Notes under the pieces: model-generated | Seen by the model: the letters and a program-made list of their open reading frames with translations, nothing else | Told to the model about the DNA's origin: nothing | Databases searched by the model: none | In this document: one piece after another, positions 1-8,797 of the stretch | Layout: every line of letters starts with the position of its first letter | Numbering within the stretch: position 1 is the stretch's first letter | Origin: Streptomyces sp. S.PNR 29 | GTDB taxonomy: Bacteria; Actinomycetota; Actinomycetes; Streptomycetales; Streptomycetaceae | Direction: 5' to 3' | Assembly (NCBI RefSeq): GCF_030386795.1 | Contig: NZ_JANUQM010000011.1 | Coordinates: 248,001 to 312,000, forward strand | DNA length: 64,000 bases | Position numbers and translations under genes: made by a program

Positions 1-1569
1 CACCGACAGCTTGTAGTCGCCGGTGGTGGGCACGGAGACGGGGAAGGAGATCACCGTGCTGGAGCCGGTGCGCAGTCCGCCCACGTCCTTGGTGCCGGAG
101 GTGGCGAACTTGTCGACGCTGCCGGTGGTGCCCTCGGTGTTGATGTTGTAGCCGGTGCCGCTGAGCGTGGCGTTCTCGGCCTCGTACGTGCCCGTCCAGG
201 TGCTGTCGGAGGCGGTGGTGCTGCCGGTGCCGCCCGGGGAGACGATCACCTCGTACGCCGACATGCGGTCAAGGGTGATGGGGAGCGTGATCGAGCCGTC
301 GGAGCCCACGGCGACGTCCGCGTCGGAGAGCCGGGTCGGGGTGGCCGCCGCGCCGAGGTAGCCGCTGTAGCGGTCCTGGAACACGCTGACGTGCACGGTG
401 CTGCCGAAGACCGCGGGGTCGATGTTCTTGATGACGGTGCTGGAGTCACCGCTGGTGCCGCCCCCGGCGAGGATGACGCGGGCCTGCTTCTTGGCCGTGT
501 CCAGGCTGGCCAGGCCCTGGAGGGTGTACGCGGCGTTGGCCCCGGCGCTGCTGGTGACCTTGACGGTGTTGCCGCTCATGGAGCTGTACCAGTTGTACAG
601 CCACCACTGTGCGTTGGGCGTGTTCTGGGCCGCAGCGGAGTCGCCGAGGTTGCCGTTGATGTTCCAGTACGGCAGGTTGCCGTCGACCTTCTCGTCCTCG
701 ATGGCCGCGATCCACTGGACCATCTGGCCGGGGTCGGTCAGGTGGTACCGGTGGGCGTACTCATTGAGGTTGACGGGGATCGGGGAGGTGATCCCCGCGG
801 CGGTCTCCACCGCGCGGTAGGCGTCGACGGTGCTGCGGACGCCCGCCGGGCTGCCCAGGGTGTGCCAGGTCACCACGTCGGGCAGACAGTTGTTGGCCTT
901 GCAGAACTTGAGGAAGCCGCTGAAGGAGAAGTCGGTGTAGCCGGCGGAGTTGGGACCCGCCAGTCGTGCCTGGGGCCAGATGCCCTTGATGAAGTTGTAG
1001 GTCTGGAGCCACTCGGCGTTGAAGTTGGCCAGCGCGGTGGCGTTGCTGCCCATGCCCTTGAACCAGTTCAGGTCGGGCTCGTTGTAGGGGATGAAGACGA
1101 TGTGGCTCGCGTACGGGCTGGCCTTCGCCTGCTCGACCTGCGTCTTCATGGTCGCCTGGTAGGCCGAGTAGCTGGTCCGCTCGTAGTTGGCGCGGTACAC
1201 GTCCGTCATGTAGATGAAGACGTCCCCGCCGCCGCTGTCCACGAAGGGCTTGGCGATCTCCAGAGCGTCCGAGCCGGGGTGCTGTTGGCCGTCCTGGTAC
1301 TTGGTGTTGGTGGTCTTCAGCCCCATCCCCTCGATGAGGTTGTTGGTCGGCACCTCGGGGCCGTACAGGCCGTACAGGGCGCCCGAGGCACCGCCGCGGA
1401 AGGCTCCGGTGCTGTTGCCCAGGTCGACGGTGAGGGTGGGGGTGGCTGCGGAGGCCGGAGTCGCCGTCACGGCGGTGACTCCGGCGACGAGGCTCAGGGG
1501 GAGCAGCGTCGACGCGACGCCGCGCAGGAGGCGGCTGGCGGTCGAGCGTCTTTGCCCGATTGCTGGCAT
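1..1569 (-). CDS. Secreted clan GH-A glycoside hydrolase with C-terminal CBM35-like domain (partial)
   Basis: The C-terminus lies beyond the left edge; 523 residues are visible. Residues 1-41 form a Sec signal peptide (RR near the N-terminus, hydrophobic stretch, ending TPASA-AT). The catalytic part has the two-glutamate layout of clan GH-A: NEPD near residue 164 (acid/base) and NLNEYA near residue 270 (nucleophile). After about residue 450 the motif YEAENATLSG opens a CBM35/CBM6-like beta-sandwich. It resembles GH39/GH79-type enzymes but I cannot fix the family; an exo-acting glycosidase on plant or bacterial glycans is likely. ATG is preceded by AAGGGAC. It is the last visible gene of the leftward ABC-transporter/hydrolase run and is separated from the gene before it by a GC-rich hairpin, so it may be partly attenuated or have its own promoter. 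Confidence 0.8.
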   Translation of the reverse strand, partial: MPAIGQRRSTASRLLRGVASTLLPLSLVAGVTAVTATPASAATPTLTVDLGNSTGAFRGGASGALYGLYGPEVPTNNLIEGMGLKTTNTKYQDGQQHPGSDALEIAKPFVDSGGGDVFIYMTDVYRANYERTSYSAYQATMKTQVEQAKASPYASHIVFIPYNEPDLNWFKGMGSNATALANFNAEWLQTYNFIKGIWPQARLAGPNSAGYTDFSFSGFLKFCKANNCLPDVVTWHTLGSPAGVRSTVDAYRAVETAAGITSPIPVNLNEYAHRYHLTDPGQMVQWIAAIEDEKVDGNLPYWNINGNLGDSAAAQNTPNAQWWLYNWYSSMSGNTVKVTSSAGANAAYTLQGLASLDTAKKQARVILAGGGTSGDSSTVIKNIDPAVFGSTVHVSVFQDRYSGYLGAAATPTRLSDADVAVGSDGSITLPITLDRMSAYEVIVSPGGTGSTTASDSTWTGTYEAENATLSGTGYNINTEGTTGSVDKFATSGTKDVGGLRTGSSTVISFPVSVPTTGDYKLSV

Positions 1570-1697
1570 GTGCTTACGTCCCTTCAGGGATGGGGCTGTT
1601 TCCTGTGCCGGCCCCCGTGCCGGACGTGTGGGTGGGCTGTCGTCCGCGGTGACTGCCGTGTGGTGACGGTGGCGACTGTCCCGCCGCCGCTCGACGA

Positions 1698-1728
1698 CGG
1701 GGGCTGCCGGGTGTGACGGGAGCCCCCG
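1698..1728 (-). terminator. Hairpin between two hydrolase genes
   Basis: Arms CGGGGGCT (1698-1705) and AGCCCCCG (1721-1728) pair perfectly. The hairpin sits just downstream of the leftward gene ending at 1743 and upstream of the next leftward gene. There is no T-run, as is common in Streptomyces, so it could terminate, attenuate or protect the upstream message. Confidence 0.45.
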
Positions 1729-1742
1729 TGCTCGAGGCCGGG

Positions 1743-3599
1743 TCAGCCCATGCCCTGGAGCCGCCAGATCTGGTTCTTCTTGTTGGCCAGCGTGCTCGCC
1801 GGGTCGCAGGTCCACTGGTGGATCTTCGCGCCGGGTGCGGTCGAGATGTTGCTGACGTCGACGCACTTGCCGCTGTGCACGGCTACCAGCTGGTAGTCCT
1901 TGCTGTTGCCCAGCGCGGTGACCGGCTTGAGGGTGAATTGCTGGTTGGGCTGGCTGTTGCAGGTGTACTGGATGATGGCCGCGTCGTCGGCCGTGGACCC
2001 ACCGGCGACGTCGAGGCACTTGCCGCTGAGCTCGTTGACCACGGTGTACGTATTTGCCTTGCCGCTCACCGGCTTGAAGTCCAGCATCTGCTGGTAGCCG
2101 CCCTCGCAGTAGTACTGCTGGTACTGCGTGCCGTCGGCCGTGGAGAGGTTGGTGTCGTCCAGGCACTGACCGCTGTTCTCGCTGACGGCGACGGTGGAGA
2201 CCGTGGTGTTGGACGGCGGGAGCAGGGTCACGGTGTAAGCGTCGGACGCGTTCGTCCACGGCACGGTGAGGGAGGCCGCGTTGCTGCTCACGGTCAGGGT
2301 CTGGTCGGACACGGTGACCGGGCCGGTCACCGCGCCGCCGCCGTTGGCGGAGATGCGCTGCAGGACGGCGCGTACCTGGCCGTTCTCCACCACGGAGGTG
2401 GTGTCGAGCCGGTTCAGGTTGACGGTGACGTTGCCGGTGTTGCCGTTGCTGCCCAGCAGGATCTTCGCGTTGCGCGCGGAGTTGTCCTTCGTCGCCAGCC
2501 CGTCGGTGCCGGTGCCCTGGATGAACTTGACGATGTTGCCGGTCTGGGAGCCGTAGTAGCGGTACAGGAACCACTCGCCCAGCGGCAGGTACTGGCCCGC
2601 GCTGTTCTTGGTGAGCAAGTTCGCCTCACCGTCGTGCAGGCCGCTGCCCATGGCCCAGTTGGCACGCAGACCGTCGGCTCCGGCGCGCTCCAGGCGGGAG
2701 ATGTACCAGGCGCCGCGGCCCGGGGTCTGCTCGTTGTTGTTGGCGTACTCGTTGATCTGGAAGGGACGGCTGGTGGCCATGGACCGGGCCGCCAGCTTGG
2801 AGTTGACCGCGCTCGCGTCGGAGACCGGGTCGCCGGGGAGGGTGTGCCAGCTGTAGATGTCCGGTGCGACGTTGTTGGCCTTGACGTAGTCGAGGTAGGT
2901 GTTCCACCAGTTGGAGGCGTTCCCGCCGGGGCTCTGATACGTGCTGGGCCCGACGATCAAGGCGTTCGGCAGGGCGGCCCGGACCTTCTGGTAGAAGCGC
3001 TTCCACATCTCCAGGTACTGGCTCTGCGACCGTCCCCAGAACGGAGGGTTGTCCGGCTCGTTCCACAGGTCCCATTCGACCGTCATGTTGTTGGCCTTGA
3101 CGTCCCCGACGAGCTGGTCGACGAAGGCGTCGAACTTCGTCCAGTCGCCGTTGTCACCAGGCCAGGCCTGGCTCGTCGTGCTGTCTGCGCCCCACAGGTC
3201 GTGCGGAAGGATGACGAAGGTGCCACCGAGGGCGGCGGTCCGCCGGTACTGGGCGAGGGTCGAGTTCCAGCGGGTCTGGTAGGCGGCCAGGCTGGTGCCG
3301 TAGCCGCCGCTGTTCAGCTGGGCACCGCCCGCCCGCATCAGGTGCCACTTGAGGTCCTTGTAGAAGTGGTCCTGCGGCAGCGACCCGTCGGGGGTCATCC
3401 CGTAGATGGTGCCCGAGGCGTGGTACGTCGGGGCGCCGCCGGTGGCGGAGAAGTCGACGGTGACGCCGGTGTCCGCGGCCTGTGACGAGGCGGCGGGCAC
3501 CAGGGTCGAGGCCAGAGTGGCCAGGAGGACGGACGCGGACGCGACGGCTCGGCGTCTGGGACGGGTTGCGGCTCCGGTGAGGGTGGTGAGCGGTCTCAT
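1743..3599 (-). CDS. Secreted GH39-like glycoside hydrolase with ricin-type lectin domain
   Basis: 618 residues. A signal peptide covers about 1-41. The catalytic domain (about 45-380) carries the clan GH-A pair WNEPD (E181, acid/base) and INEYA (E284, nucleophile). A beta-sandwich linker follows to about 470, then a C-terminal ricin B-type beta-trefoil (about 475-618) with repeated GKCLDV and QW-like motifs, which should bind galactose- or xylose-containing polysaccharide. GH39-type enzymes are mostly beta-xylosidases or related exo-glycosidases; the exact substrate is not clear. ATG is preceded by AGGAG at good spacing. It shares order and probable transcript with the sugar importer upstream, suggesting that released sugars are imported by it. 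Confidence 0.83.
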   Translation of the reverse strand: MRPLTTLTGAATRPRRRAVASASVLLATLASTLVPAASSQAADTGVTVDFSATGGAPTYHASGTIYGMTPDGSLPQDHFYKDLKWHLMRAGGAQLNSGGYGTSLAAYQTRWNSTLAQYRRTAALGGTFVILPHDLWGADSTTSQAWPGDNGDWTKFDAFVDQLVGDVKANNMTVEWDLWNEPDNPPFWGRSQSQYLEMWKRFYQKVRAALPNALIVGPSTYQSPGGNASNWWNTYLDYVKANNVAPDIYSWHTLPGDPVSDASAVNSKLAARSMATSRPFQINEYANNNEQTPGRGAWYISRLERAGADGLRANWAMGSGLHDGEANLLTKNSAGQYLPLGEWFLYRYYGSQTGNIVKFIQGTGTDGLATKDNSARNAKILLGSNGNTGNVTVNLNRLDTTSVVENGQVRAVLQRISANGGGAVTGPVTVSDQTLTVSSNAASLTVPWTNASDAYTVTLLPPSNTTVSTVAVSENSGQCLDDTNLSTADGTQYQQYYCEGGYQQMLDFKPVSGKANTYTVVNELSGKCLDVAGGSTADDAAIIQYTCNSQPNQQFTLKPVTALGNSKDYQLVAVHSGKCVDVSNISTAPGAKIHQWTCDPASTLANKKNQIWRLQGMG

Positions 3600-3674
3600 T
3601 GCGCGGCTCCTGGGAGGGAAGGAAGTGAAACAACCGGGGTCTGAACGACCTCGGGGCTTGCGTGAGGCAGCCGG

Positions 3675-5411
3675 TCAGCGGCTGTCTCTGTGCGCGTGCG
3701 CCTCGGCGAGGAGGAGGTAGGCGGCGGCGGTCCAGGTGTAGGCGCGGTCGCGCAGGCCCGTTCCGGTGAGGGCGTCGAAGTTCTCGGCGAAGCCGTGGGT
3801 CTCGCACAGGGCGCGGAAGCGGGCGCTGATCTCGTCGGCGAGGCGGTGGTGGCCGGCGCGGCGCAGGCCGTCCTCGATGAGGACGGTGGCGGGGGCCCAG
3901 ATCGGGCCGCGCCAGTAGCCGTCAGCGAGGTAGTGGGGTGAGGTGGGCAGTTCGGTGGCCAGTCCGTACGGGGTCAGGTGGGCCTCGATCCGGGCCGCCA
4001 GGGTCTTGCCGATGCCCTCGGGCAGGTGCTCGCCCAGCGCCATCGGCATCAGGTCCAGCAGGCTGGAGCTGTCCCAGGTCGCGCCGCTGTCGACGCCGCG
4101 GGCCACGAACCGCTCTCCCGTCCACAGCTCGTCGAGCATCGCGGCCTGGGTCGCCTCGGCGGCGCGGGTCCAGCGCCGGGCCTCGTCGGGCAGGTCGAGC
4201 TCGCCGGCCAGGCGGGCGAGTTCGTGGAGCTGGAGGACGAGGAAGGCGGCCAGGTCGGCGGAGACGATCACGCGCTCCGGGTCGAAGGTGGTGGCGTTGT
4301 CCCAGCCGCTGTCGTTGCCGTGCTGGTAGTGGGGCAGGGCGGCGCCCGGTGCGCGGCGGGCGGTGAGCCAGAACTCCGTCCACCGTGCCAGCCTGCGGTA
4401 GGTCCTGGTGAGTTCCGTCCGGCTGAGGGGCTCGGAAAGCCGTTGACGCAGGTGGGACAGGGTCCAGCCGTGGATGGGCGGCTTGACGAAGTTGTAGAGG
4501 ACCTCGGAGTGGGTCACCGAGTCGGGCAGGGCGCCGGTCTCGTCCTGGTGGTCGAAGGGCAGGGAGAACTGGTCCCAGGCGAGCGCCGGGGCTCCGGGCG
4601 CCAGGGCGAGGGCGTTGAAGCAGTGGTCCCAGCTCCAGACCTTGTCCATCCAGTGCTTGGACATCAGCACCGCGGGCCGGGTGACCAGGCCCGCCGGGCG
4701 GACCGTCGCCGACCACAGGACGTACGCGGCGAGCTCGGCGGCCGGGGTGTCCGACGAGCGCCACGGGGCCACCGCGTCGGCGAACGCGGCGAACGATCCC
4801 CGCGCGGCCTCGCCGACCTCGTCGAACTTCGCCGACGCGCGGTAAGGCAGTCGCGCACTGTCGTACTCCTCGACCGCCACCTCCCACGAACCCTCGGCCC
4901 CGGCGGTGACCGTGAGACCGCGGTCACCCGCACCGAGGCCCTGGACGTCGGACACCTCGGCCACCGTGCCGGACAGCACCGTGACCCGGTAGCGGCGGCC
5001 GGTCTCGTAGGAGGTGAACGTGTGGGCGTCGTCCACCGGGTCCCGGTAGAAGTAGGTGCCCGTGAACGGGGTCAGGACCTCCGCCGCCGCGGTGACGCGC
5101 AGGCCCAGCCCTGTGCCGCGCACACGGACGGTGTCCGGCGACTCGTAGGCGAGGTCGATGCGGCCGTCCGCTGCCGTCCAGCTGAGCAGCGTCGGTGTCG
5201 CCCGCACGGCGGTCTTGGCCCGTTCGCCCGTCGCCGTGTCCAGGGGGACGAGGCGCAGGACGGCGTGCATGCCGTTCTGGTGGGAGACGAGGTGGAGGTC
5301 CTCGGCGCGCGTCTTCTCCGCGAGCACGGGGGAGATGCCGAACCAGGAGCCGTGCGTGCTGAACGGGATGTCATGGATGGAGAAAGCCGGGCCGGATCGG
5401 GCGGCGGTCAT
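3675..5411 (-). CDS. MGH1/GH63-like intracellular glycosidase ((alpha/alpha)6 barrel)
   Basis: 578 residues without a signal peptide, so probably cytoplasmic. The N-terminal third is beta-rich. The rest has the (alpha/alpha)6-barrel signatures of the GH37/GH63/MGH1 group: KVWSWDHCF, DHQDETGALPDS and GNDSGWDNAT, with Asp residues in the last two as candidate catalytic acids. Members trim oligosaccharides (alpha-glucosides, mannosyl- or rhamnose-containing sugars). It lies 52 bp after the second permease, so it likely hydrolyses the oligosaccharide brought in by that importer. The start ATG has only a weak upstream purine stretch, and co-translation from the transporter message is plausible. 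Family assignment is by motif only. Confidence 0.78.
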   Translation of the reverse strand: MTAARSGPAFSIHDIPFSTHGSWFGISPVLAEKTRAEDLHLVSHQNGMHAVLRLVPLDTATGERAKTAVRATPTLLSWTAADGRIDLAYESPDTVRVRGTGLGLRVTAAAEVLTPFTGTYFYRDPVDDAHTFTSYETGRRYRVTVLSGTVAEVSDVQGLGAGDRGLTVTAGAEGSWEVAVEEYDSARLPYRASAKFDEVGEAARGSFAAFADAVAPWRSSDTPAAELAAYVLWSATVRPAGLVTRPAVLMSKHWMDKVWSWDHCFNALALAPGAPALAWDQFSLPFDHQDETGALPDSVTHSEVLYNFVKPPIHGWTLSHLRQRLSEPLSRTELTRTYRRLARWTEFWLTARRAPGAALPHYQHGNDSGWDNATTFDPERVIVSADLAAFLVLQLHELARLAGELDLPDEARRWTRAAEATQAAMLDELWTGERFVARGVDSGATWDSSSLLDLMPMALGEHLPEGIGKTLAARIEAHLTPYGLATELPTSPHYLADGYWRGPIWAPATVLIEDGLRRAGHHRLADEISARFRALCETHGFAENFDALTGTGLRDRAYTWTAAAYLLLAEAHAHRDSR

Positions 5412-5463
5412 GTGGCGTGACTCGTTTCTTCAGCAGGGGTGACCGACGGAGGTCGTGCGGTGG

Positions 5464-6288
5464 TCAGTCCTTGACGGCTCCGGCCGTCACGCCGGCGGCG
5501 ACATAGCGCTGGGCGAGGACGAGGATCACCGTGGCGGGCAGCGAGGCCACGACTGCGGTGGCCATGATGGCGTTCCACTCCTGGTTGTTGTTGCCGATGT
5601 AGTGGTAAATGCCGAGGGTGATCGGCTCATGGGCGCCGCCGTTGGCCAGGGTGCTGGCGAAGACGAAGTCGGACCAGGACCACAGGAACGCGAACAGCGA
5701 CACGGTGACGATCGAGTTGCGGCTCATCGGCAGCACGATCGACCAGAACGTGCGCAGGGCGCCTGCTCCGTCCATCTGCGCGGCCTGGAGCAGTTCGCCG
5801 GGGATGCCGGACATGAACGCGGTGAAGATCAGGACCGCGAAGGGGACGGCCAGGGTGGAGTCGGCGACGATCAGGCCGGGCACGGACTGGAGCAGCCCGA
5901 GTTGCAGGTAGATGGCGTAGAAGCCCATCGCCATGATGATGCCGGGGATCATCTGGGCCACCAGGAACAGGAAGCCGAGGACTCCCCGGCCGCGGGGGCG
6001 CAGCTTGGCCAGCGCGTATCCGGCGGGCGCTGCCAGCGCCACGGTGAGCACGACGGTGCCCAGGCCGATGACGAGGCTGGTGCCGAGGTAGGGCAACTGC
6101 TCGTCGAGGACGGTGCGGTAGCCGGCCAGCGTGCCGTGGAGCGGCAGGAGGTCCGGCGGACTCTTGCGCATGTCCTGGTCGCGGGTGAGGGAGACGTTGA
6201 GCATCCAGTAGACGGGGAAGAGCATGACCGCCGTCAGCAGCAGACCGACGGCCGTCTTCCACCACGTGCGGCTTGAGCCCCGGTTCAT
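5464..6288 (-). CDS. Sugar ABC transporter permease (MalG/GanQ type)
   Basis: 274 residues with about six transmembrane helices. The EAA loop is visible as QAAQMDGAGALRTFWSIVLP (about residues 170-190), where the permease docks on the ATPase. The N-terminal TRDQDMRKSPPDLLP is typical of MalG-type subunits of the CUT1 family. The ATG overlaps the stop of the upstream permease by four bases (ATGA at 6285-6288), indicating translational coupling. No ATPase gene is present; Streptomyces CUT1 importers commonly share the MsiK ATPase encoded elsewhere. Confidence 0.92.
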   Translation of the reverse strand: MNRGSSRTWWKTAVGLLLTAVMLFPVYWMLNVSLTRDQDMRKSPPDLLPLHGTLAGYRTVLDEQLPYLGTSLVIGLGTVVLTVALAAPAGYALAKLRPRGRGVLGFLFLVAQMIPGIIMAMGFYAIYLQLGLLQSVPGLIVADSTLAVPFAVLIFTAFMSGIPGELLQAAQMDGAGALRTFWSIVLPMSRNSIVTVSLFAFLWSWSDFVFASTLANGGAHEPITLGIYHYIGNNNQEWNAIMATAVVASLPATVILVLAQRYVAAGVTAGAVKD

Positions 6289-7280
6289 GACAGTGCCTGC
6301 TTTCGCTGGACTCTCAGGTACACCAGGCCGAAGACCAGGGCGGCGACCACCAGCAGGTTGCCGACGGCCGCGCCGGGGCCGAAGGCGGGCAGCAGGTTGC
6401 CGAAGCCGAGCTGGTAGGACCAGGTGGCGAAGGTGGTGGACGATTCCGCCGGGCCGCCCTTGGTCATGATCCAGATGATGTCGAAGACCTTGAGCGTGTA
6501 GACCAGCCCGAGGAGCAGGGTGATCGCGGACACCGGGCGCAGCAGCGGGAAGGTGATGCGGCAAAAGCGCTGCCAGGCGTTGGCCCCGTCCAGGGCGGCC
6601 GCCTCGTACAAACTGGCGGGGATGGACTGCAGGCCGCTGTAGAGCACGACCAGGTTGAACGGGACGCCGATCCAGATGTTGGCGATGATCACCGAGGTGA
6701 GCGACCAGTCCGGCGAGGTCAGCCAGTTGACCGGACCGATGCCCACGGCGTGCAGAGCCGCGTTGACGATGCCGGAGTCGCTGTTGAGCATCCACGACCA
6801 GGTGGAGGCCGACACGATCAGCGGCAGCAGCCACGGTACGAGGAACAGGGCGCGCAGGGTCGCCGAGAGCCGGAAGTGCTGGTTGAAGAAGACCGCGAGG
6901 GCCAGGCCGATGGCGTACTGGAAGACCAGGCTCACGGCGGTGAAGACGACGGTGTGGGTCAGGGCCGGACCGAACGTCGGGTCGTCGAAGACCGTCCGGT
7001 AGTTCGCGAGACCGGTGAACGGCGCGTTGCCCTGGACGAAGGAGCGGACGGTGTAATTGCGCAGGCTCAGATCGAGGTTGCGGTAGAGCGGATAGGCGTA
7101 GAAGAGGGCGAGGTAGAGGACGACCGGGGTGAGGAACCCCCAGGCCGCCCACTGCTGGGAGGTGGGACGGCGGCGGTGTCGGCGTGCGGTGGTGGCCGGG
7201 GGCGGGGCGGCGGTGGTGGCCGCCGCCCCGTTCCGGTCACGCACCGGCCGGTGGGCCGGCGGGCGTGTCGTGCGATTCAT
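6285..7280 (-). CDS. Sugar ABC transporter permease (MalF/GanP type)
   Basis: 331 residues. A basic, proline-rich cytoplasmic N-terminus (about 1-45) is followed by six predicted helices starting at WAAWGFLTPVVLYLALFYAYP. The EAA motif YEAAALDGANAWQRFCRITFP is close to residue 230. It is the partner of the MalG-like subunit it overlaps by 4 bp. I chose the ATG at 7280 because upstream in-frame codons are low-complexity and follow the binding-protein stop. Subunit of a CUT1 importer for an oligosaccharide. Confidence 0.92.
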   Translation of the reverse strand: MNRTTRPPAHRPVRDRNGAAATTAAPPPATTARRHRRRPTSQQWAAWGFLTPVVLYLALFYAYPLYRNLDLSLRNYTVRSFVQGNAPFTGLANYRTVFDDPTFGPALTHTVVFTAVSLVFQYAIGLALAVFFNQHFRLSATLRALFLVPWLLPLIVSASTWSWMLNSDSGIVNAALHAVGIGPVNWLTSPDWSLTSVIIANIWIGVPFNLVVLYSGLQSIPASLYEAAALDGANAWQRFCRITFPLLRPVSAITLLLGLVYTLKVFDIIWIMTKGGPAESSTTFATWSYQLGFGNLLPAFGPGAAVGNLLVVAALVFGLVYLRVQRKQALS

Positions 7281-7314
7281 CAGAAGAAGTCCTCGGACGC
7301 GGTTGCCTGACGCC

Positions 7315-8559
7315 TTACTTGACGGCGGCCTGTGCCTCGGTGAACGCGTCCTTGGGCGCCTTGGAGCCGCTGAGGGCGGACTGGACGGCCTTCCACATCT
7401 GCTCGGAGATCTTGGGGTACTTGGTGCCCAGGTCGTCACTGGTGCGTCCCTTGGCCGCCTTGACCGCCTCGACCCACGGCTTCAGCTCGGCGTTCGCCGC
7501 CACCTGCTTGTCCTGGACCTCACTGGTGGGAGCCACGTACGACAGGGTGGTGTCGGTGTCGTACAGGTTCTCCGTGCTGGTCAGGCAGGACACCAGCTTC
7601 TGGGTGGTGGCGTAGCGGCCGGCGTCGCTCTGCACCGGGACGGTGACGAACTCGCCGCCGGTCGGTGCGGCGGCGTTGCCTCCGCCGGAGGCGGGGATGG
7701 GCAGGACGCCGTACTCGAAGCCCGCCTTCTCGGCATTGGCGAGCTGCCAGGTGCCGTTCTCCGCGAAGGCGTAGTCACCGCCGGCGAACTCCTGCCAGCT
7801 GGTGGTCTGGGTGTTGTTGATGACGGAGTTGGGGGCGTAGCCCTTCTTCAGCCAGTCGGTCCACAGCTTCAGCGCGGACACGCCCTCGGGCGAGTCGAGC
7901 TGGGTCAGCTTGGCGCCCGAGCCCCAGAACCACGGCAGGAACTGGAAACTGCCCTCCTCGGTCCCGATGCCGGAGAACGTGATGCCCTTCTTGCCCGCCT
8001 TCTTCACCTTCGCCAGCGCCGCCGTCAGCGACTTCCAGTCCGTGACCGAGGAGATGTCCACCCCGGCCTCCTTCAGCACCTTCTTGTTGTAGTACAGCGC
8101 GAGCGTGTTGGCGCCGATCGGCGTGCCGTACGTCTTGCCGCCCGACTGGCCGGCCGCGAGCAGGTTGGGGTCGACCTTGGAGGTGTCCAGCTTGTTGTCG
8201 TCGGTCGTGGTGAGGACGCCTGCCTCGGCCAGGGTGGACACCACTGGGTTGTCGACGATGAGGACGTCGGCGGAGTTGCGCTGCTGCGCCGCGAGCAGCG
8301 CCTTGTTCGCCAGGTCGCTGGTGTCGAAGGCGGTCCGCTTGATCTTCACGCCGGCCTTGGTGCCGCAGGCGTCCAGCAGCTTCGCCCAGGCGGAGCTCTT
8401 GTCGAACTGCGGGTACGGGTCCCAGATCGTGTAAGCGCCGCCGTCCGCGTCCTTGGCGGCACCGGTGCTGCCCGAGCCGGAGGAGCAGGCGGTGCCGACG
8501 ACGGCGACGACGGTCGTCAGCGCGGCGGCGAGGAGACGGCGGCTGGTGGTTCTACGCAT
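7315..8559 (-). CDS. Sugar ABC transporter substrate-binding lipoprotein
   Basis: 414 residues. The N-terminus MRRTTSRRLLAAAL leads to a lipobox-like VGTAC, so Cys near residue 25 should be lipidated and the protein held on the outer face of the membrane. The body is a type 1 solute-binding fold: YTIWDPYPQF near the N-terminus, NTLALYYNKKVLKEAGVD in the hinge region, ADYAFAENGTW-like ligand loop. It is the first gene of the leftward importer/hydrolase run and lies 34 bp before the first permease. ATG is preceded by AAGGAAC. A 14-bp palindrome lies in its leader. Confidence 0.92.
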   Translation of the reverse strand: MRRTTSRRLLAAALTTVVAVVGTACSSGSGSTGAAKDADGGAYTIWDPYPQFDKSSAWAKLLDACGTKAGVKIKRTAFDTSDLANKALLAAQQRNSADVLIVDNPVVSTLAEAGVLTTTDDNKLDTSKVDPNLLAAGQSGGKTYGTPIGANTLALYYNKKVLKEAGVDISSVTDWKSLTAALAKVKKAGKKGITFSGIGTEEGSFQFLPWFWGSGAKLTQLDSPEGVSALKLWTDWLKKGYAPNSVINNTQTTSWQEFAGGDYAFAENGTWQLANAEKAGFEYGVLPIPASGGGNAAAPTGGEFVTVPVQSDAGRYATTQKLVSCLTSTENLYDTDTTLSYVAPTSEVQDKQVAANAELKPWVEAVKAAKGRTSDDLGTKYPKISEQMWKAVQSALSGSKAPKDAFTEAQAAVK

Positions 8560-8578
8560 GGCGGGTTCCTTGGTTCCA

Positions 8579-8592
8579 GGCACAGCTGTGCC
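8579..8592. promoter_or_regulatory. 14-bp palindrome in the leader of the binding-protein gene
   Basis: GGCACAGCTGTGCC is a perfect palindrome about 20 bp upstream of the ATG at 8559. It does not resemble the GAACCGGTTC-type sites near the adjacent LacI gene. It could bind another regulator or fold as a short 5' stem; neither is proven. Confidence 0.35.
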
Positions 8593-8797
8593 GTGAGAGG
8601 GGCGAAAGAGAGGCATACGGGCACACCGAACGGCCAGGTCAGGGGTGCCGGGGCCCGGTGGCCGGTGCAGAGAGGGGGGAACGGGAAGACCCGTGGTCTG
8701 CGGTCGCGGTTCAAGGGGTGCGGTGCTGGGAGTACCGGCCCGGGAAGTGCCGGCGGACCTTGCAACTACGCAGGGTGCTGCTCAGGGAAGGAGCGGT

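Noticed and set aside
1713..3485. 590-codon open frame on the plus strand opposite the GH39-like gene
   Set aside because: Valine/glycine-rich shadow produced by GC-biased third positions of the real gene; no domain and no ribosome-binding site.
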